DNA of 64,000 nucleotides from Marinobacter salinisoli (GTDB lineage: Bacteria > Pseudomonadota > Gammaproteobacteria > Pseudomonadales > Oleiphilaceae): the NCBI RefSeq assembly GCF_017301335.1, contig NZ_CP071247.1, positions 372,001 to 436,000 of the forward strand, read 5' to 3'. The translations under genes and the position numbers were made by a program. Numbering within the stretch: the stretch's first letter is position 1; each line of letters begins with the position of its first letter. Positions 16,784-25,630 of the stretch are shown piece after piece. A model generated the notes under the pieces. That model saw only the letters and a list, made by a program, of their open reading frames with translations. It did not search any database and was not told the origin of the DNA.

Positions 16784-18277
16784 TCACTCTAACAGTTCCG
16801 GGTCACCTGGCCGCCAGCTCTTTTCGAACCAGGATTCCAGGGGCCCGTAGAGCCGGAGGTAAACAAAGTAGCCCATACCGGGTTTGGTCTGTATCCAGTT
16901 CTCCTCCGGCACACCATCGGGGCGCTCCGGACCAAAATAGGCGTCAACCGAACCGTCCGGGTTCGGCACAGCGCCGCGAATGGAGCCGAGTGAGGCAACC
17001 CCCTGGTCGTTCTGGATCAGGGAGCGTGAGTGGTTGTCGTACACCGACAGCGACCAGAAGTTCGCTGCCGGGATATCCTTGGGCAGATGAATCTTGAACG
17101 TGTGGTCGCCCGTGAGCCAGCGGCCCTGGGAATCCTGATAGACACCGACATACTGCGACCCCTGCCCGGGCGCTGCAACCACCATCGATTTCGAGGTGCC
17201 TATGGCCTCAAACCCGTAACGCGTGCGTTGGTCGATCGCGAGGTAATTCGGCGTGTGGAACGTCGGATCATCAGAAATAAAGATTCGCTTCCATGGGCTG
17301 CCGGGATACGGATGCAATGCCTCCTCCGGCACACGCGGATACCAGGAGACAACTTCGGCCATGGCGCGTCCGACCTTGGCCGCTTCGGCCAGAATACCTC
17401 GCATACGCTCATCGGGTTTAAACTCCCTGCCATGCGCAATGCCAAGCGTTTCCAGCATGCCCAGCATTGCCATGTCTTGGGAGCGAGGCGGATTTTCGTT
17501 GATATAACGCGCCAGGTTCTCAAAGTAGGTCAGGCCTTCAGCGGCCAGAAAGTCCGCATCCTGGCCCGACATTGAGATGAACTCCATTTCCGGTGGCTCT
17601 GCCGCCTCCGCCAACCGGTACTGACGAAATGTCCGGACCAACTCCCGGAGCTTTGGATAATCGGCGGTTGTGCGCGGCAAAGCACGGAGGTAGTAGATGG
17701 CGATATTGGTGTCCGAGCGGACGATATGAAACGCGATCTCAGGCAGCGGCCCGCTGTAATCGGGCGGCAGCACGAGGAACCGGCCACCACGGTTCTGCTC
17801 AGGCGAGAACGGACCGCCAATATCAACCAGCGGCTGCTGCCAGAGGTTATTCATGGTGCCAAGCAGGCCAGCGGGGACCTCGATCACCATGGGGCCCTCG
17901 CTCAGATCGAGCACCCCTGACATATAGATCGTGTCCTGATTGGCCGTCAGAACCAGCGTTCCGGGTTCGGCCGAATTGTCCGCCACAATCACCGCGTGGT
18001 CACCCGCGCCCAAGTCGTGGTGTGTGTCTGCCATCGCGCCGTAGGAGACCATCGGCAGCGCCCACAGGTAAGCCTGCACTGCACGCTGAAAGTCCAGTGT
18101 ATCGTACAGCTTCTGTGCCGTATCGGCGGTCGGGTAGCCACCCGTATAATCCAGCGTACCGACCCGGGTCTCAACAACATCGGGCGTCACTGACGTTTGG
18201 GACTGCGCCAGTTGCGCGACCACGGACCCGAGCAGCGCAATCGCGCAGGTGCCGGCTCTCAGATATCCGAATTTCAT
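16784..18277 (-). CDS. DUF1254/DUF1214 secreted protein
   Basis: A 497-aa exported protein. The Met at 18277 starts a signal peptide (MKFGYLRAGTCAIALLGSVVAQLAQ) and is preceded by a purine-rich site. The frame is open upstream to 18385 without support. The DUF1254 part spans about residues 60-180 (LWALPMVSYGAMADTH, DTIYMSGVLDLSEGPMVIE). The DUF1214 part lies near the C-terminus (FWSLSVYDNHSRSLI, then GYFVYLRLYGPLESWF). Family members are widespread in proteobacteria and their biochemistry is unsettled. It may be co-transcribed with the metallopeptidase downstream. Confidence 0.85.
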   Translation of the reverse strand: MKFGYLRAGTCAIALLGSVVAQLAQSQTSVTPDVVETRVGTLDYTGGYPTADTAQKLYDTLDFQRAVQAYLWALPMVSYGAMADTHHDLGAGDHAVIVADNSAEPGTLVLTANQDTIYMSGVLDLSEGPMVIEVPAGLLGTMNNLWQQPLVDIGGPFSPEQNRGGRFLVLPPDYSGPLPEIAFHIVRSDTNIAIYYLRALPRTTADYPKLRELVRTFRQYRLAEAAEPPEMEFISMSGQDADFLAAEGLTYFENLARYINENPPRSQDMAMLGMLETLGIAHGREFKPDERMRGILAEAAKVGRAMAEVVSWYPRVPEEALHPYPGSPWKRIFISDDPTFHTPNYLAIDQRTRYGFEAIGTSKSMVVAAPGQGSQYVGVYQDSQGRWLTGDHTFKIHLPKDIPAANFWSLSVYDNHSRSLIQNDQGVASLGSIRGAVPNPDGSVDAYFGPERPDGVPEENWIQTKPGMGYFVYLRLYGPLESWFEKSWRPGDPELLE

Positions 18278-18658
18278 CCCTATTCCCCTCTTTCGGATTG
18301 CCACCGCTGACTGACGGGCGCGCTCAAAGCCCCATGGACGGCACAAACTCACGAGGGTTAATCCACCGCAGACCGCGGATTCCATAACTCAACTATAGGG
18401 TAGTGCTGAGTTCTTGCCGGAAAAACAGCCTCTGCATCACGGCCCTCAGGGTCACAGGCTTCAGCGAATCAACGGCGGACACAGAACGGTTTACCGGATC
18501 ACTGGGAATGGCACAGGCTAAGTCGCTGCGTGGTGCCACCCTTGCCGCCCCTGCCAAACAAGTTGCCTTTTCAGCCAAATACGATACCCTGCAAAGCCCT
18601 TCCGTTTTGTCATTTATCCTCGATAGCTGGCTCAGCGCTCAACTCAAGAGGCTTATAA
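18278..18658. other. 381-nt divergent intergenic region
   Basis: Lies between the DUF1254 gene (minus) and the methyltransferase gene (plus). It must contain promoters for both, but I find no well-spaced -35/-10 pair. A ribosome-binding site AAGAGG at the right edge serves the methyltransferase. A 96-codon open frame over 18403-18693 has no recognisable features and runs into the methyltransferase out of frame, so I do not call it. Confidence 0.4.
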
Positions 18659-19309
18659 ATGACCGACCTGCGCTTGCGCTACCAGACCGTTGAGTTTGGC
18701 AAAACGGATATTCATCTCTGCACTCTGCGCAACACCAATGAGTTCCACGATCCGCACGGAAGGGCCAATGCGCTCGGCATTTGTTCCGCATCCTGGCCCA
18801 TATTTGGCGTTATCTGGCCGTCCAGCTTGATTCTCGCGCACTTTATTTCTGAGTATGACACTGCATCAAAACGGGTACTGGAAGTAGGCTGTGGCATGGC
18901 CTTATCCAGCCTGCTGTTGAACAAGAAAAACACGGATATTACGGCAACCGACTATCACCCTGAAGTAAAGTCCTTCCTGGAAAGAAATGCCTTACTTAAT
19001 GGTGATAAATCAATTTCTTACGAAAGAACCGACTGGTCGGATAACAAAGACAATCTTGGCCGCTTCGATTTAATCATTGGCAGCGATTTATTGTATGAAG
19101 ATGACCATATCGAACTGCTCGCCAATTTTATTGAACGGCACTCGAAACCAATCTGTGAAATTATTATTGTCGATCCCGGTCGTGGCAGAAAAAACAAGTT
19201 AAGCGCAAAGCTGCGGGAGTTTGGCTTTGGCGTCTCGCAGTTCAAACCGCTCAACACGGATTTTCTCGAGCAAGAATTTAAAGGCCATATTCTGAAATAT
19301 GAGCGCTGA
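18659..19309 (+). CDS. SAM-dependent methyltransferase, lysine-methyltransferase-like
   Basis: A 216-aa class I methyltransferase. SAM motif I is RVLEVGCGMALSS (72-84), followed by ITATDYHPEV and the post-motif IIGSDLLYEDDH (139-150). The whole resembles the METTL21/FAM86-type protein-lysine methyltransferases. The target is unknown. From about 18950 on the DNA is visibly AT-richer, with codons such as ATT, TTA and AAA frequent, unlike the flanking genes. This suggests the gene came in by transfer. ATG 18659 follows AAGAGG by 8 nt. Confidence 0.78.
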   Translation: MTDLRLRYQTVEFGKTDIHLCTLRNTNEFHDPHGRANALGICSASWPIFGVIWPSSLILAHFISEYDTASKRVLEVGCGMALSSLLLNKKNTDITATDYHPEVKSFLERNALLNGDKSISYERTDWSDNKDNLGRFDLIIGSDLLYEDDHIELLANFIERHSKPICEIIIVDPGRGRKNKLSAKLREFGFGVSQFKPLNTDFLEQEFKGHILKYER

Positions 19310-19372
19310 ACCGACCCGGTCAACGCTGGCGAAACGGATTGGAACTCAGGCGCGGGTTATGGGCGCTTCGGA

Positions 19373-19702
19373 TTACCATCGTTGCACTTCCCCATGCTCC
19401 ACAACATGCCCGGATGCAACGATGAGTGTCACCACGTGAACCTGATCCACCGGCTGCCTGAGCCCATCAGAAAGCGCTAACGCCAACCCCCTCTCAAGCG
19501 ACACCACTTGTTCCCTGGACCAGGCTGACGGAAGGTATAGTGTCGCCATGACGCTGTATTGCCGGCCGAACTGCTCGTCGACCCGAGTGAAGTTGATGGT
19601 CATTTCCTTTGCATCAACACCGGACGCCTGAGCCCATAACTGGACAATATTGTCGACGGCAATCTTTAGGTCACGCTTAACGATGCAATTTGCGATGGGC
19701 AT
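19373..19702 (-). CDS. Tautomerase-family (4-OT/MIF-like) protein
   Basis: A 109-aa protein starting MPIANCIVKRD. After Met removal, Pro would be the N-terminal residue, the catalytic base of the tautomerase superfamily. The Met at 19702 is chosen for this reason, although the frame is open to 19807. Later segments (ASGVDAKEMTINFTRV, QYSVMATLYLPSAWS) fit the beta-alpha-beta fold. The substrate is unknown. A GDCCVxC protein gene lies 108 nt upstream on the same strand. Confidence 0.7.
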   Translation of the reverse strand: MPIANCIVKRDLKIAVDNIVQLWAQASGVDAKEMTINFTRVDEQFGRQYSVMATLYLPSAWSREQVVSLERGLALALSDGLRQPVDQVHVVTLIVASGHVVEHGEVQRW

Positions 19703-19810
19703 TGCTTGATGTCGCTCTGTTGACTGAACGCGTTTTCTCGTGCACCTGGCCTCTATTCTGCCGTCGTCGACACAGTGAGCTTGGCGGATGCGTCGCCCTG
19801 CCTGCACCGT

Positions 19811-20032
19811 TTATTGGCCAGGATCACAACACCCTGAGCCTTGCTGAATAGGCGGGCAGGCAACCGTGCCGAAAGAACAGAACACGCAGCAGTCGCCCGG
19901 CTTGGGTTTCAGTAATCGATGGCAGAATTCACACTCATAGAAATACTGGCAGGCGTCCGTAGGCATGATTTCTTTTTTCTCATGACCGCAGTTTGGACAC
20001 TTGATGACAGATTCCAGAACTAGATCGACCAT
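19811..20032 (-). CDS. GDCCVxC-domain Cys-rich small protein
   Basis: A 73-aa protein rich in Cys: CPNCGHEK at the start, CEFCHRLLKPKPGDCCVFCSFG in the middle and GCCDPG at the end. The GDCCVxC motif is that of a small family in which one of these Cys positions is a selenocysteine in some organisms. Here all positions are plain Cys codons (TGC/TGT), not TGA. The paired CxxC sets suggest metal binding or thiol chemistry. No function is established. Confidence 0.8.
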   Translation of the reverse strand: MVDLVLESVIKCPNCGHEKKEIMPTDACQYFYECEFCHRLLKPKPGDCCVFCSFGTVACPPIQQGSGCCDPGQ

Positions 20033-20096
20033 AACCAGGGCCTCTCGCCAGACCTGAACGACTGATACATTTTGCAGTTAACTGATTCAGTCTGGC

Positions 20097-21455
20097 TCAC
20101 TCAAGGCTATTCTTGTAGATCTTTCCATCCTTCATGATGACAACGAAATTCTTGTCAGGATCGACAACCAGTTGGATATTCTTCAGAGGATCGCCATCCA
20201 CTAAAACCAAATCGGCAAGCGCCCCCTCCTCGACCACGCCCAGTTTTCCGGGGTAAGGATTCCGTGGGCCACTCAGAGCGAGCAGTTGAGCGTTGTCGTG
20301 TGTTGCCATTTTGAGAGTTTCATAGGGTGAAAACCAGCGCGTCATCTTGGCGAGTTGTTTTCCCTGCTTTGCGGCCAGCGACGCGTCAAATTGCACATCC
20401 GTACCCCAGGCGAGCTTGACGCCATGCTTTTTGGCCAGCTCGTAGGCTTTGTCAGTGCCCTGGGTCATTTGGATGAACTTGAGGCGGCTGGGCGACCCGT
20501 CCGGGAAAGTAATGGCATCCTCGTCGTCGAGAAACGGCTGCATACCCACCCAAACGTCATTGTCGGCGATCATTTCCATGGTTTCATCGTCGATCAGCTG
20601 GCCGTGCTCAATGGATCGGACGCCCGCCCGAATGGCCTGCTGAATCGCTTCCGGCGTATAGGCATGCGCGACGACGTAGGTGTTCCAGGCTTCGGCCGCT
20701 TCGACGGCGGCGCGCATCTCATCTTCGCTGTACTGAACGACATCAAGCGGATCATAAAAGGACGAAACCCCACCGCCGGCCATGAGTTTGACCTGACTGG
20801 CCCCCTTCATAAGCTGCTCTCGCACGGCCCGGAGCATCTCGGGACGGCCATCCACCACAGCAGCCCAGCCCCACCTCTCGGTGAAATGCGCGTGGCGCCC
20901 CGGCAGTGCGGGCAGGTCATGTGCCGGAGACCGGAAGTCACCGTGGCCGGAAGTCTGGGAAATAATGGCGCCTGATGGCCAGATGCGAGGGCCCGCAATG
21001 ACGCCTTCATCGATGGCTCGCTTGAGACCGAAAACCGGCCCACCCACATCGCGGAGCGACGTGAAGCCGCGCATCAGCATTTTGTTGGCAGCCTGACCCT
21101 GAACCAGGGTGATATAGGTCAAGTCCGCGCTGAGCAGCACGTTTTAGGGCACATCGGTGTGCATCAGATGCGCATGCGCATCGATCAGCCCCGGCATCAG
21201 AGTCCGACCGCTGCCATCAATAACCGTGGCGTCCTCGGGCACGGCAACAGATTGGGCGATTTTGCTGATGGTGTTGCCTTCGACGAGCACGCTCATACCC
21301 TCAGCGATTGCCTCGCCCTTGCCATCGAAGACATTGACGTTTTTAAACAGCACCTTGCGCGCCTGATCGGTGTCCTGTGCAAGGGCGGGCAAAGCGAACG
21401 ACAAAAGGCTGACCGCCAATGCAATGCGTAAAAGAGGGGCCATTCGAGTTTTCAT
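20097..21455 (-). pseudogene. Secreted amidohydrolase interrupted by an in-frame stop codon
   Basis: Metal-dependent amidohydrolase (imidazolonepropionase/Xaa-Pro dipeptidase-like) with a signal peptide ending ALPALAQ. The first part (21144-21455) runs through PGLIDAHAHLMHTDVP, holding the first metal-binding HxH, and hits a TAA at 21144-21146. The same frame then continues as NVLLSADLTYITLVQGQAANKMLMRGFTSLRDVGG to the end at 20097. It includes the expected Lys (VKLMAGGGV), His (VVAHAYTPEA, IEHGQL) and Asp (AWGTDVQFD) ligands. Without the stop the protein would be about 452 aa. Restart at GTG 21140 would lack both the signal and the HxH, so I call it inactive unless the stop is a sequencing error. 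Confidence 0.85.
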
Positions 21456-21662
21456 TATTTTCTCCCCATGACGCGTTTAATTGGCACGGATACTCGATTC
21501 CAACGCAGGAAGTCTTGCCGCCTTCGCTGTTACGAGCGTAGTTACATGAATTTACAGCAAATTCTTTGTGCCTCAAAGGCTCACGCAAAATTGTCTGCCC
21601 CAAAGCCTGCAGGGTTCCCTGGCTTTGACCAGGGCAGAACCTGCCCGCGGTGTTGAGCGCAC

Positions 21663-21692
21663 AAAAAAGCCCCATCAGACGATGGGGCTTTT
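21663..21692 (-). terminator. Rho-independent terminator of isocitrate lyase gene
   Basis: Read on the minus strand, a stem of AAGCCCCATC and GATGGGGCTT (loop GTCT) ends in a run of six T (complement of 21663-21668). It lies about 50 nt after the aceA stop. A second perfect inverted repeat, GCTTCCGGA/TCCGGAAGC (21699-21720), sits between stop and terminator. Confidence 0.85.
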
Positions 21693-21739
21693 CGGGGTGC
21701 TTCCGGATCACTCCGGAAGCGACAACTCAGAACCGTCGA

Positions 21740-23332
21740 TTAACCGAACTGGTTCATGGTGTTGTCTTTACCGCCTGCCTTCAGAGCCGCTTCGCCAGCG
21801 AAGAACTCTTTGTGGTCGTCACCGATGTTGGAACCAGCCATGTCCTGGTGCTTAACGGTGGCGATACCCTGACGGATTTCCTTACGCTGTACGCCTGCAA
21901 CGTAGGCCAGCATGCCTTCGTCGCCGAAGTAGCCCTTGGCCAGGTTGTCGGTAGACAGGGCCGCGGTGTGGTAAGTCGGCAGAGTGATCAGGTGGTGGAA
22001 GATACCCGCTTCGCGAGATCCGTCACGCTGGAAGTTCTGACACCACTCGTCGGCAAGCTGGCCCAGCTCGGTGTTGTCGTACTCTTCGCTCATCAGCTTG
22101 GCGCGGTCGTAAGCAGATACGTCCTTGCCTTCTTCCTGCCATGCATCGAATACCTGCTGACGGAAGTTCAGAGTCCAGTTGAAGGACGGGCTGTTGTTGT
22201 AAACCAGCTTGGCATCGGGCACCACTTCACGGATGCGGTTAACCATGCTGGCGATCTGACCAACGTGAGGCTTCTCAGTCTCGATCCACAGCAGGTCAGC
22301 ACCGTTCTGCAGGCTGGCGATACAGTCCATGACAACGCGATCTTCGCCAGAGCCAGCTTTGAACTGGAACAGGCCAGAGGCCAGACGCTTCGGCTTAACC
22401 AGCTTGCCGTTCTGCTTGATAACAACGTCGCCGTTAGCGATGTCGTCAGCGCTCTCGATGACGTCGCCATCGATGAAGCTGTTGTACTGGTCGCCCAGGT
22501 CGCCCGGCTCGTTGGTAACCGCGATCTGCTTGGTCAGGCCAGCACCCAGGGAGTCGGTACGTGCAACGATCACACCGTCGTCAACACCCAGTTCCAGGAA
22601 CGCCAGACGAACGGCGTTGATCTTGGCCAGGAAGTCAGCGTGCGGAACGGTTACCTTACCGTCCTGGTGGCCACACTGCTTCTCGTCAGAAACCTGGTTC
22701 TCGAGCTGGATACAGCAGGCACCGGCTTCGATCATCTGCTTGGCCAGCAGGTAGGTCGCTTCGGCGTTACCGAAACCAGCGTCGATGTCCGCGATGATCG
22801 GCACAACGTGAGTTTCGTGGTTGTCGATCTGAGCTTCGATTTCCTTGGCCTTGGCGCTGTCACCAGCGTTCTCGGCCTCTTCCAGAGCGCGGAACAGGTG
22901 GTTCAGTTCCCAGGCGTCAGCCTGGCGCAGGAAGGTGTACAGCTCTTCGATCAGACCGGAAACGGCGGTCTTCTCGTGCATGGACTGGTCAGGCAGAGGA
23001 CCGAACTCTGAACGCAGAGCGGCTACCATCCAGCCAGACAGGTACAGGTAACGACGCTTGGTGGTGCCGAAATGCTTCTTGATGGAGATCAGCTTCTGCT
23101 GACCGATGAAGCCGTGCCAGCAACCCAGGGACTGAGTGTACTGGGAAGAATCCTTGTCGTAGTTCGCCATGTCTTCGCGCATGATCTTGGCGGTGTACTT
23201 GGCGATGTCCAGACCAGTCTTGAACTTGTTCTGGGCGCGCATGCGAGCGGCGTGCTTCGGGTTGATGGCGTTCCAGGTCGGGTTCTGCTGAACCAGGGAA
23301 GCGATGTGGTCTACATCTTGTGCAAACGGCAT
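21740..23332 (-). CDS. aceA: Isocitrate lyase
   Basis: Cleaves isocitrate to glyoxylate and succinate, the first step of the glyoxylate shunt. The cell uses it to grow on acetate, fatty acids or alkanes. It is 530 aa, the long form found in Pseudomonas and marine gammaproteobacteria (E. coli has 434). The catalytic loop is KQCGH (218-222), and substrate or metal residues lie in the ADIDAGFGNAEATYLL segment and the VARTDSLGAG segment. SPSFNWT is also present. The ATG follows AAAGGA. Malate synthase is not adjacent. The strongly biased codon use suggests high expression. Confidence 0.97.
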   Translation of the reverse strand: MPFAQDVDHIASLVQQNPTWNAINPKHAARMRAQNKFKTGLDIAKYTAKIMREDMANYDKDSSQYTQSLGCWHGFIGQQKLISIKKHFGTTKRRYLYLSGWMVAALRSEFGPLPDQSMHEKTAVSGLIEELYTFLRQADAWELNHLFRALEEAENAGDSAKAKEIEAQIDNHETHVVPIIADIDAGFGNAEATYLLAKQMIEAGACCIQLENQVSDEKQCGHQDGKVTVPHADFLAKINAVRLAFLELGVDDGVIVARTDSLGAGLTKQIAVTNEPGDLGDQYNSFIDGDVIESADDIANGDVVIKQNGKLVKPKRLASGLFQFKAGSGEDRVVMDCIASLQNGADLLWIETEKPHVGQIASMVNRIREVVPDAKLVYNNSPSFNWTLNFRQQVFDAWQEEGKDVSAYDRAKLMSEEYDNTELGQLADEWCQNFQRDGSREAGIFHHLITLPTYHTAALSTDNLAKGYFGDEGMLAYVAGVQRKEIRQGIATVKHQDMAGSNIGDDHKEFFAGEAALKAGGKDNTMNQFG

Positions 23333-23565
23333 GATTTCGATCCTTTATAGACGATGTACCAGTACGGTATGGGGGAGGCTCAATCTACTCCCTGCCACCG
23401 CTTCGGTTTTCCCGTATTCGGTGGCGATGGGGCTACTTTAGAGCTTTCGATTTTATAATTGAAATTTATATGATCTATTTCCGGCATTTTTCTCATGAAT
23501 GCCAGACTATCGTTCGGCAGGATTGTTCAAGACCTGAGCAGACCGGGCTCAGCCGGCCTTTTCGT

Positions 23566-25518
23566 TCATTCTGTCAAGCACAAAACAACCAGACGGTCCC
23601 CCGCCTGAATGTCCAGAAATTGCTTCCTCGGCGGGTTCAGCATCAGGTGACGGCCACGCTCATCCGGTTCGGCCCGGAATACGCCCAGAGCGATCTCCCC
23701 GGCCTCGGCCAGGGTCTTTTCCAGAAGGTGGAAATCGGCACTGTCGGGCAACGGGTAATCCGATGGCGAACGAAACTGGATCTCTGCACCGCCGGCGGTA
23801 AACAACTCATCCAGCACCACGCGCAGTTCCCGGCGCAGCGCCACCTGGGCCAGCACGTGGGACAGAATGACCGGGCTGACCAGCATTTCCGCGGGATAGC
23901 CATCCAGCAAGTGGCGGTTGCCCGGGTCACTCAGTTCCATTATGACCTGCGGACGACTTGATGCCTCGGAGAGTAGATCTTCAAGCTGAAGGTAACCCAC
24001 CATGGCCCTGGCATCGGCTTCTTCCCCCGACGGCAATCGATCACTGCTCAACAGAATGATCGAGTCATAGGCCGACGGATCCAGTTGTCGCAGCTCCCCC
24101 TCCAGCATGTAATCGGCTTCGATATGGCGGCAGATGACCGGCGTGGTCCCGGTGTAACGGCGGATCGTCAGTTCCCGTTCTTCCTGGGGAACCACCGACA
24201 CAAAGGTCACATGGAAGCTGGCGTGCTGGTAGCTGGCCAGCTCTGCCACCAGGCTCGGCACTCGACGGTTCCAGCCCAGAATCAGAATGCGGCGGGATTC
24301 GGTGTTGGCCGCCAGTGTCCGCATCCGGGGCTCGGGCAGGTGCACGGTCTTCAGGTGCTGGCCAACGGGGCTGGCTTCGGTATCGGCGTAGTCCCGCGCC
24401 AGCAGGATAAGGCGATCTTCGGCCTCAACACGGGTGTCAGACGGCGCGACGAGCCGCACATCCCACTCGTGATCGCGGTGTTTCAAAACGCCCAGCACGA
24501 TGGCATCCGGCCGGGCCGCGGCGATCTCCGCCAGGGTACTGCCGGCCATGGACTCACCGCCCCGAACATAGACTTCATTACCGCTTCCGGCCGTGAGGAT
24601 TTCGTTGTACACCTCCGACAGCCCCGGATGCAGGAGGTTCTGCGCCACCAGCCGGCTTATCGACGCATCACCCGCTACCACTTCGGCGGCCCCCGGATAC
24701 GCCCGCTCGATCACGGCGCGCTTGCGAATGTCCTGAATTTCGGCCACCACAAACGGCAGGTCGGAGCGTGACTGTTTCGCCAGGGACGCAATTGATAACA
24801 GTGCCTTGACCGTTTCAACATCGGAGCTCACAAGGCTGTGCACCGAGTCGTTGGGCGCGCTGGGCAGGATCACCACGGACGCGTCCAGGCATGCAACCCG
24901 GTGCAGGGCCTCCGGCTGGATGGCCGTGCCCGAGCGCAAGATCACCCGACGCGCCCGACGGCCAATGCCTGGCTGGCTCCTCAGTTCAATCAACTGATCC
25001 GCCGAGGCCTCTTCCGACAACACCACCAGGTTCAGACGCTGGGTGTCGTGTTTTTCCAGAAAGCGCTTCATCCGCCCCGACGACGCCAGCAGTTCCGATA
25101 CCAGCGGCTGGCTCTGGCGACTCAGGCCCAGCACCACCAGATGGTTTTTCAGGGTGACCGGAGTCAGGCCCCGTTCCAGATCCGCCATCTTGGCAATCAA
25201 CCAGCGGGTCAGGATGGCCACCAGGGTACCCATAAACACGACATAGCCGCTGATGGTCAGCAAGGTCGAGACAACGCGCTGCCAGCTGCCAACATCATCG
25301 CCCAGATAGCCCGGATCAGTCAGGCGCAGGAACGCCCACCAGATGGCGGCACCGGCGTGTTCGAAGGTTTCGCCCACCGGCAGCACCAGCAGTCCGCCCA
25401 CCAGGGAAATCAGGGCAATGAACAGGGCAACAACCAGCAGCTGAAATCCGGCGCCTTTGACCAGCTGACGTTCCAGCACGAACTTGATCCGATCGAGTAG
25501 TCTCAGTGGCTGCATCAA
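23566..25518 (-). CDS. CASTOR/POLLUX-type ion channel with RCK domains
   Basis: A 650-aa inner-membrane protein. The N-terminus has hydrophobic segments at about 23-48 and 85-108 separated by a pore-like loop (IWWAFLRLTDPGYLGDD). A long cytoplasmic part with Rossmann/RCK units follows, starting at LKNHLVVLGLSRQSQPLVSELL and again near RRILILGWNRRVPSLVAELASY. This is the architecture of bacterial relatives of plant CASTOR/POLLUX channels. Ion choice (K+ or Ca2+) cannot be told. It is unlinked in function to the neighbouring aceA as far as I can see. Confidence 0.85.
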   Translation of the reverse strand: MMQPLRLLDRIKFVLERQLVKGAGFQLLVVALFIALISLVGGLLVLPVGETFEHAGAAIWWAFLRLTDPGYLGDDVGSWQRVVSTLLTISGYVVFMGTLVAILTRWLIAKMADLERGLTPVTLKNHLVVLGLSRQSQPLVSELLASSGRMKRFLEKHDTQRLNLVVLSEEASADQLIELRSQPGIGRRARRVILRSGTAIQPEALHRVACLDASVVILPSAPNDSVHSLVSSDVETVKALLSIASLAKQSRSDLPFVVAEIQDIRKRAVIERAYPGAAEVVAGDASISRLVAQNLLHPGLSEVYNEILTAGSGNEVYVRGGESMAGSTLAEIAAARPDAIVLGVLKHRDHEWDVRLVAPSDTRVEAEDRLILLARDYADTEASPVGQHLKTVHLPEPRMRTLAANTESRRILILGWNRRVPSLVAELASYQHASFHVTFVSVVPQEERELTIRRYTGTTPVICRHIEADYMLEGELRQLDPSAYDSIILLSSDRLPSGEEADARAMVGYLQLEDLLSEASSRPQVIMELSDPGNRHLLDGYPAEMLVSPVILSHVLAQVALRRELRVVLDELFTAGGAEIQFRSPSDYPLPDSADFHLLEKTLAEAGEIALGVFRAEPDERGRHLMLNPPRKQFLDIQAGDRLVVLCLTE

Positions 25519-25630
25519 GGCACCCCTTTCGAAAATAAATTATGGCCTCAGCTTATCTGATACCCAGATGATTTTACTAAGCTTTTCCCTACCAAAGTCT
25601 CATTTTGACCAGTTGCCGTATACTGCAGAT

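Noticed and set aside
21699..21720. Perfect 9-bp inverted repeat after the isocitrate lyase gene
   Set aside because: It has no T tract and sits next to a much better terminator. It may be part of the same 3' end structure, but I see no separate function.
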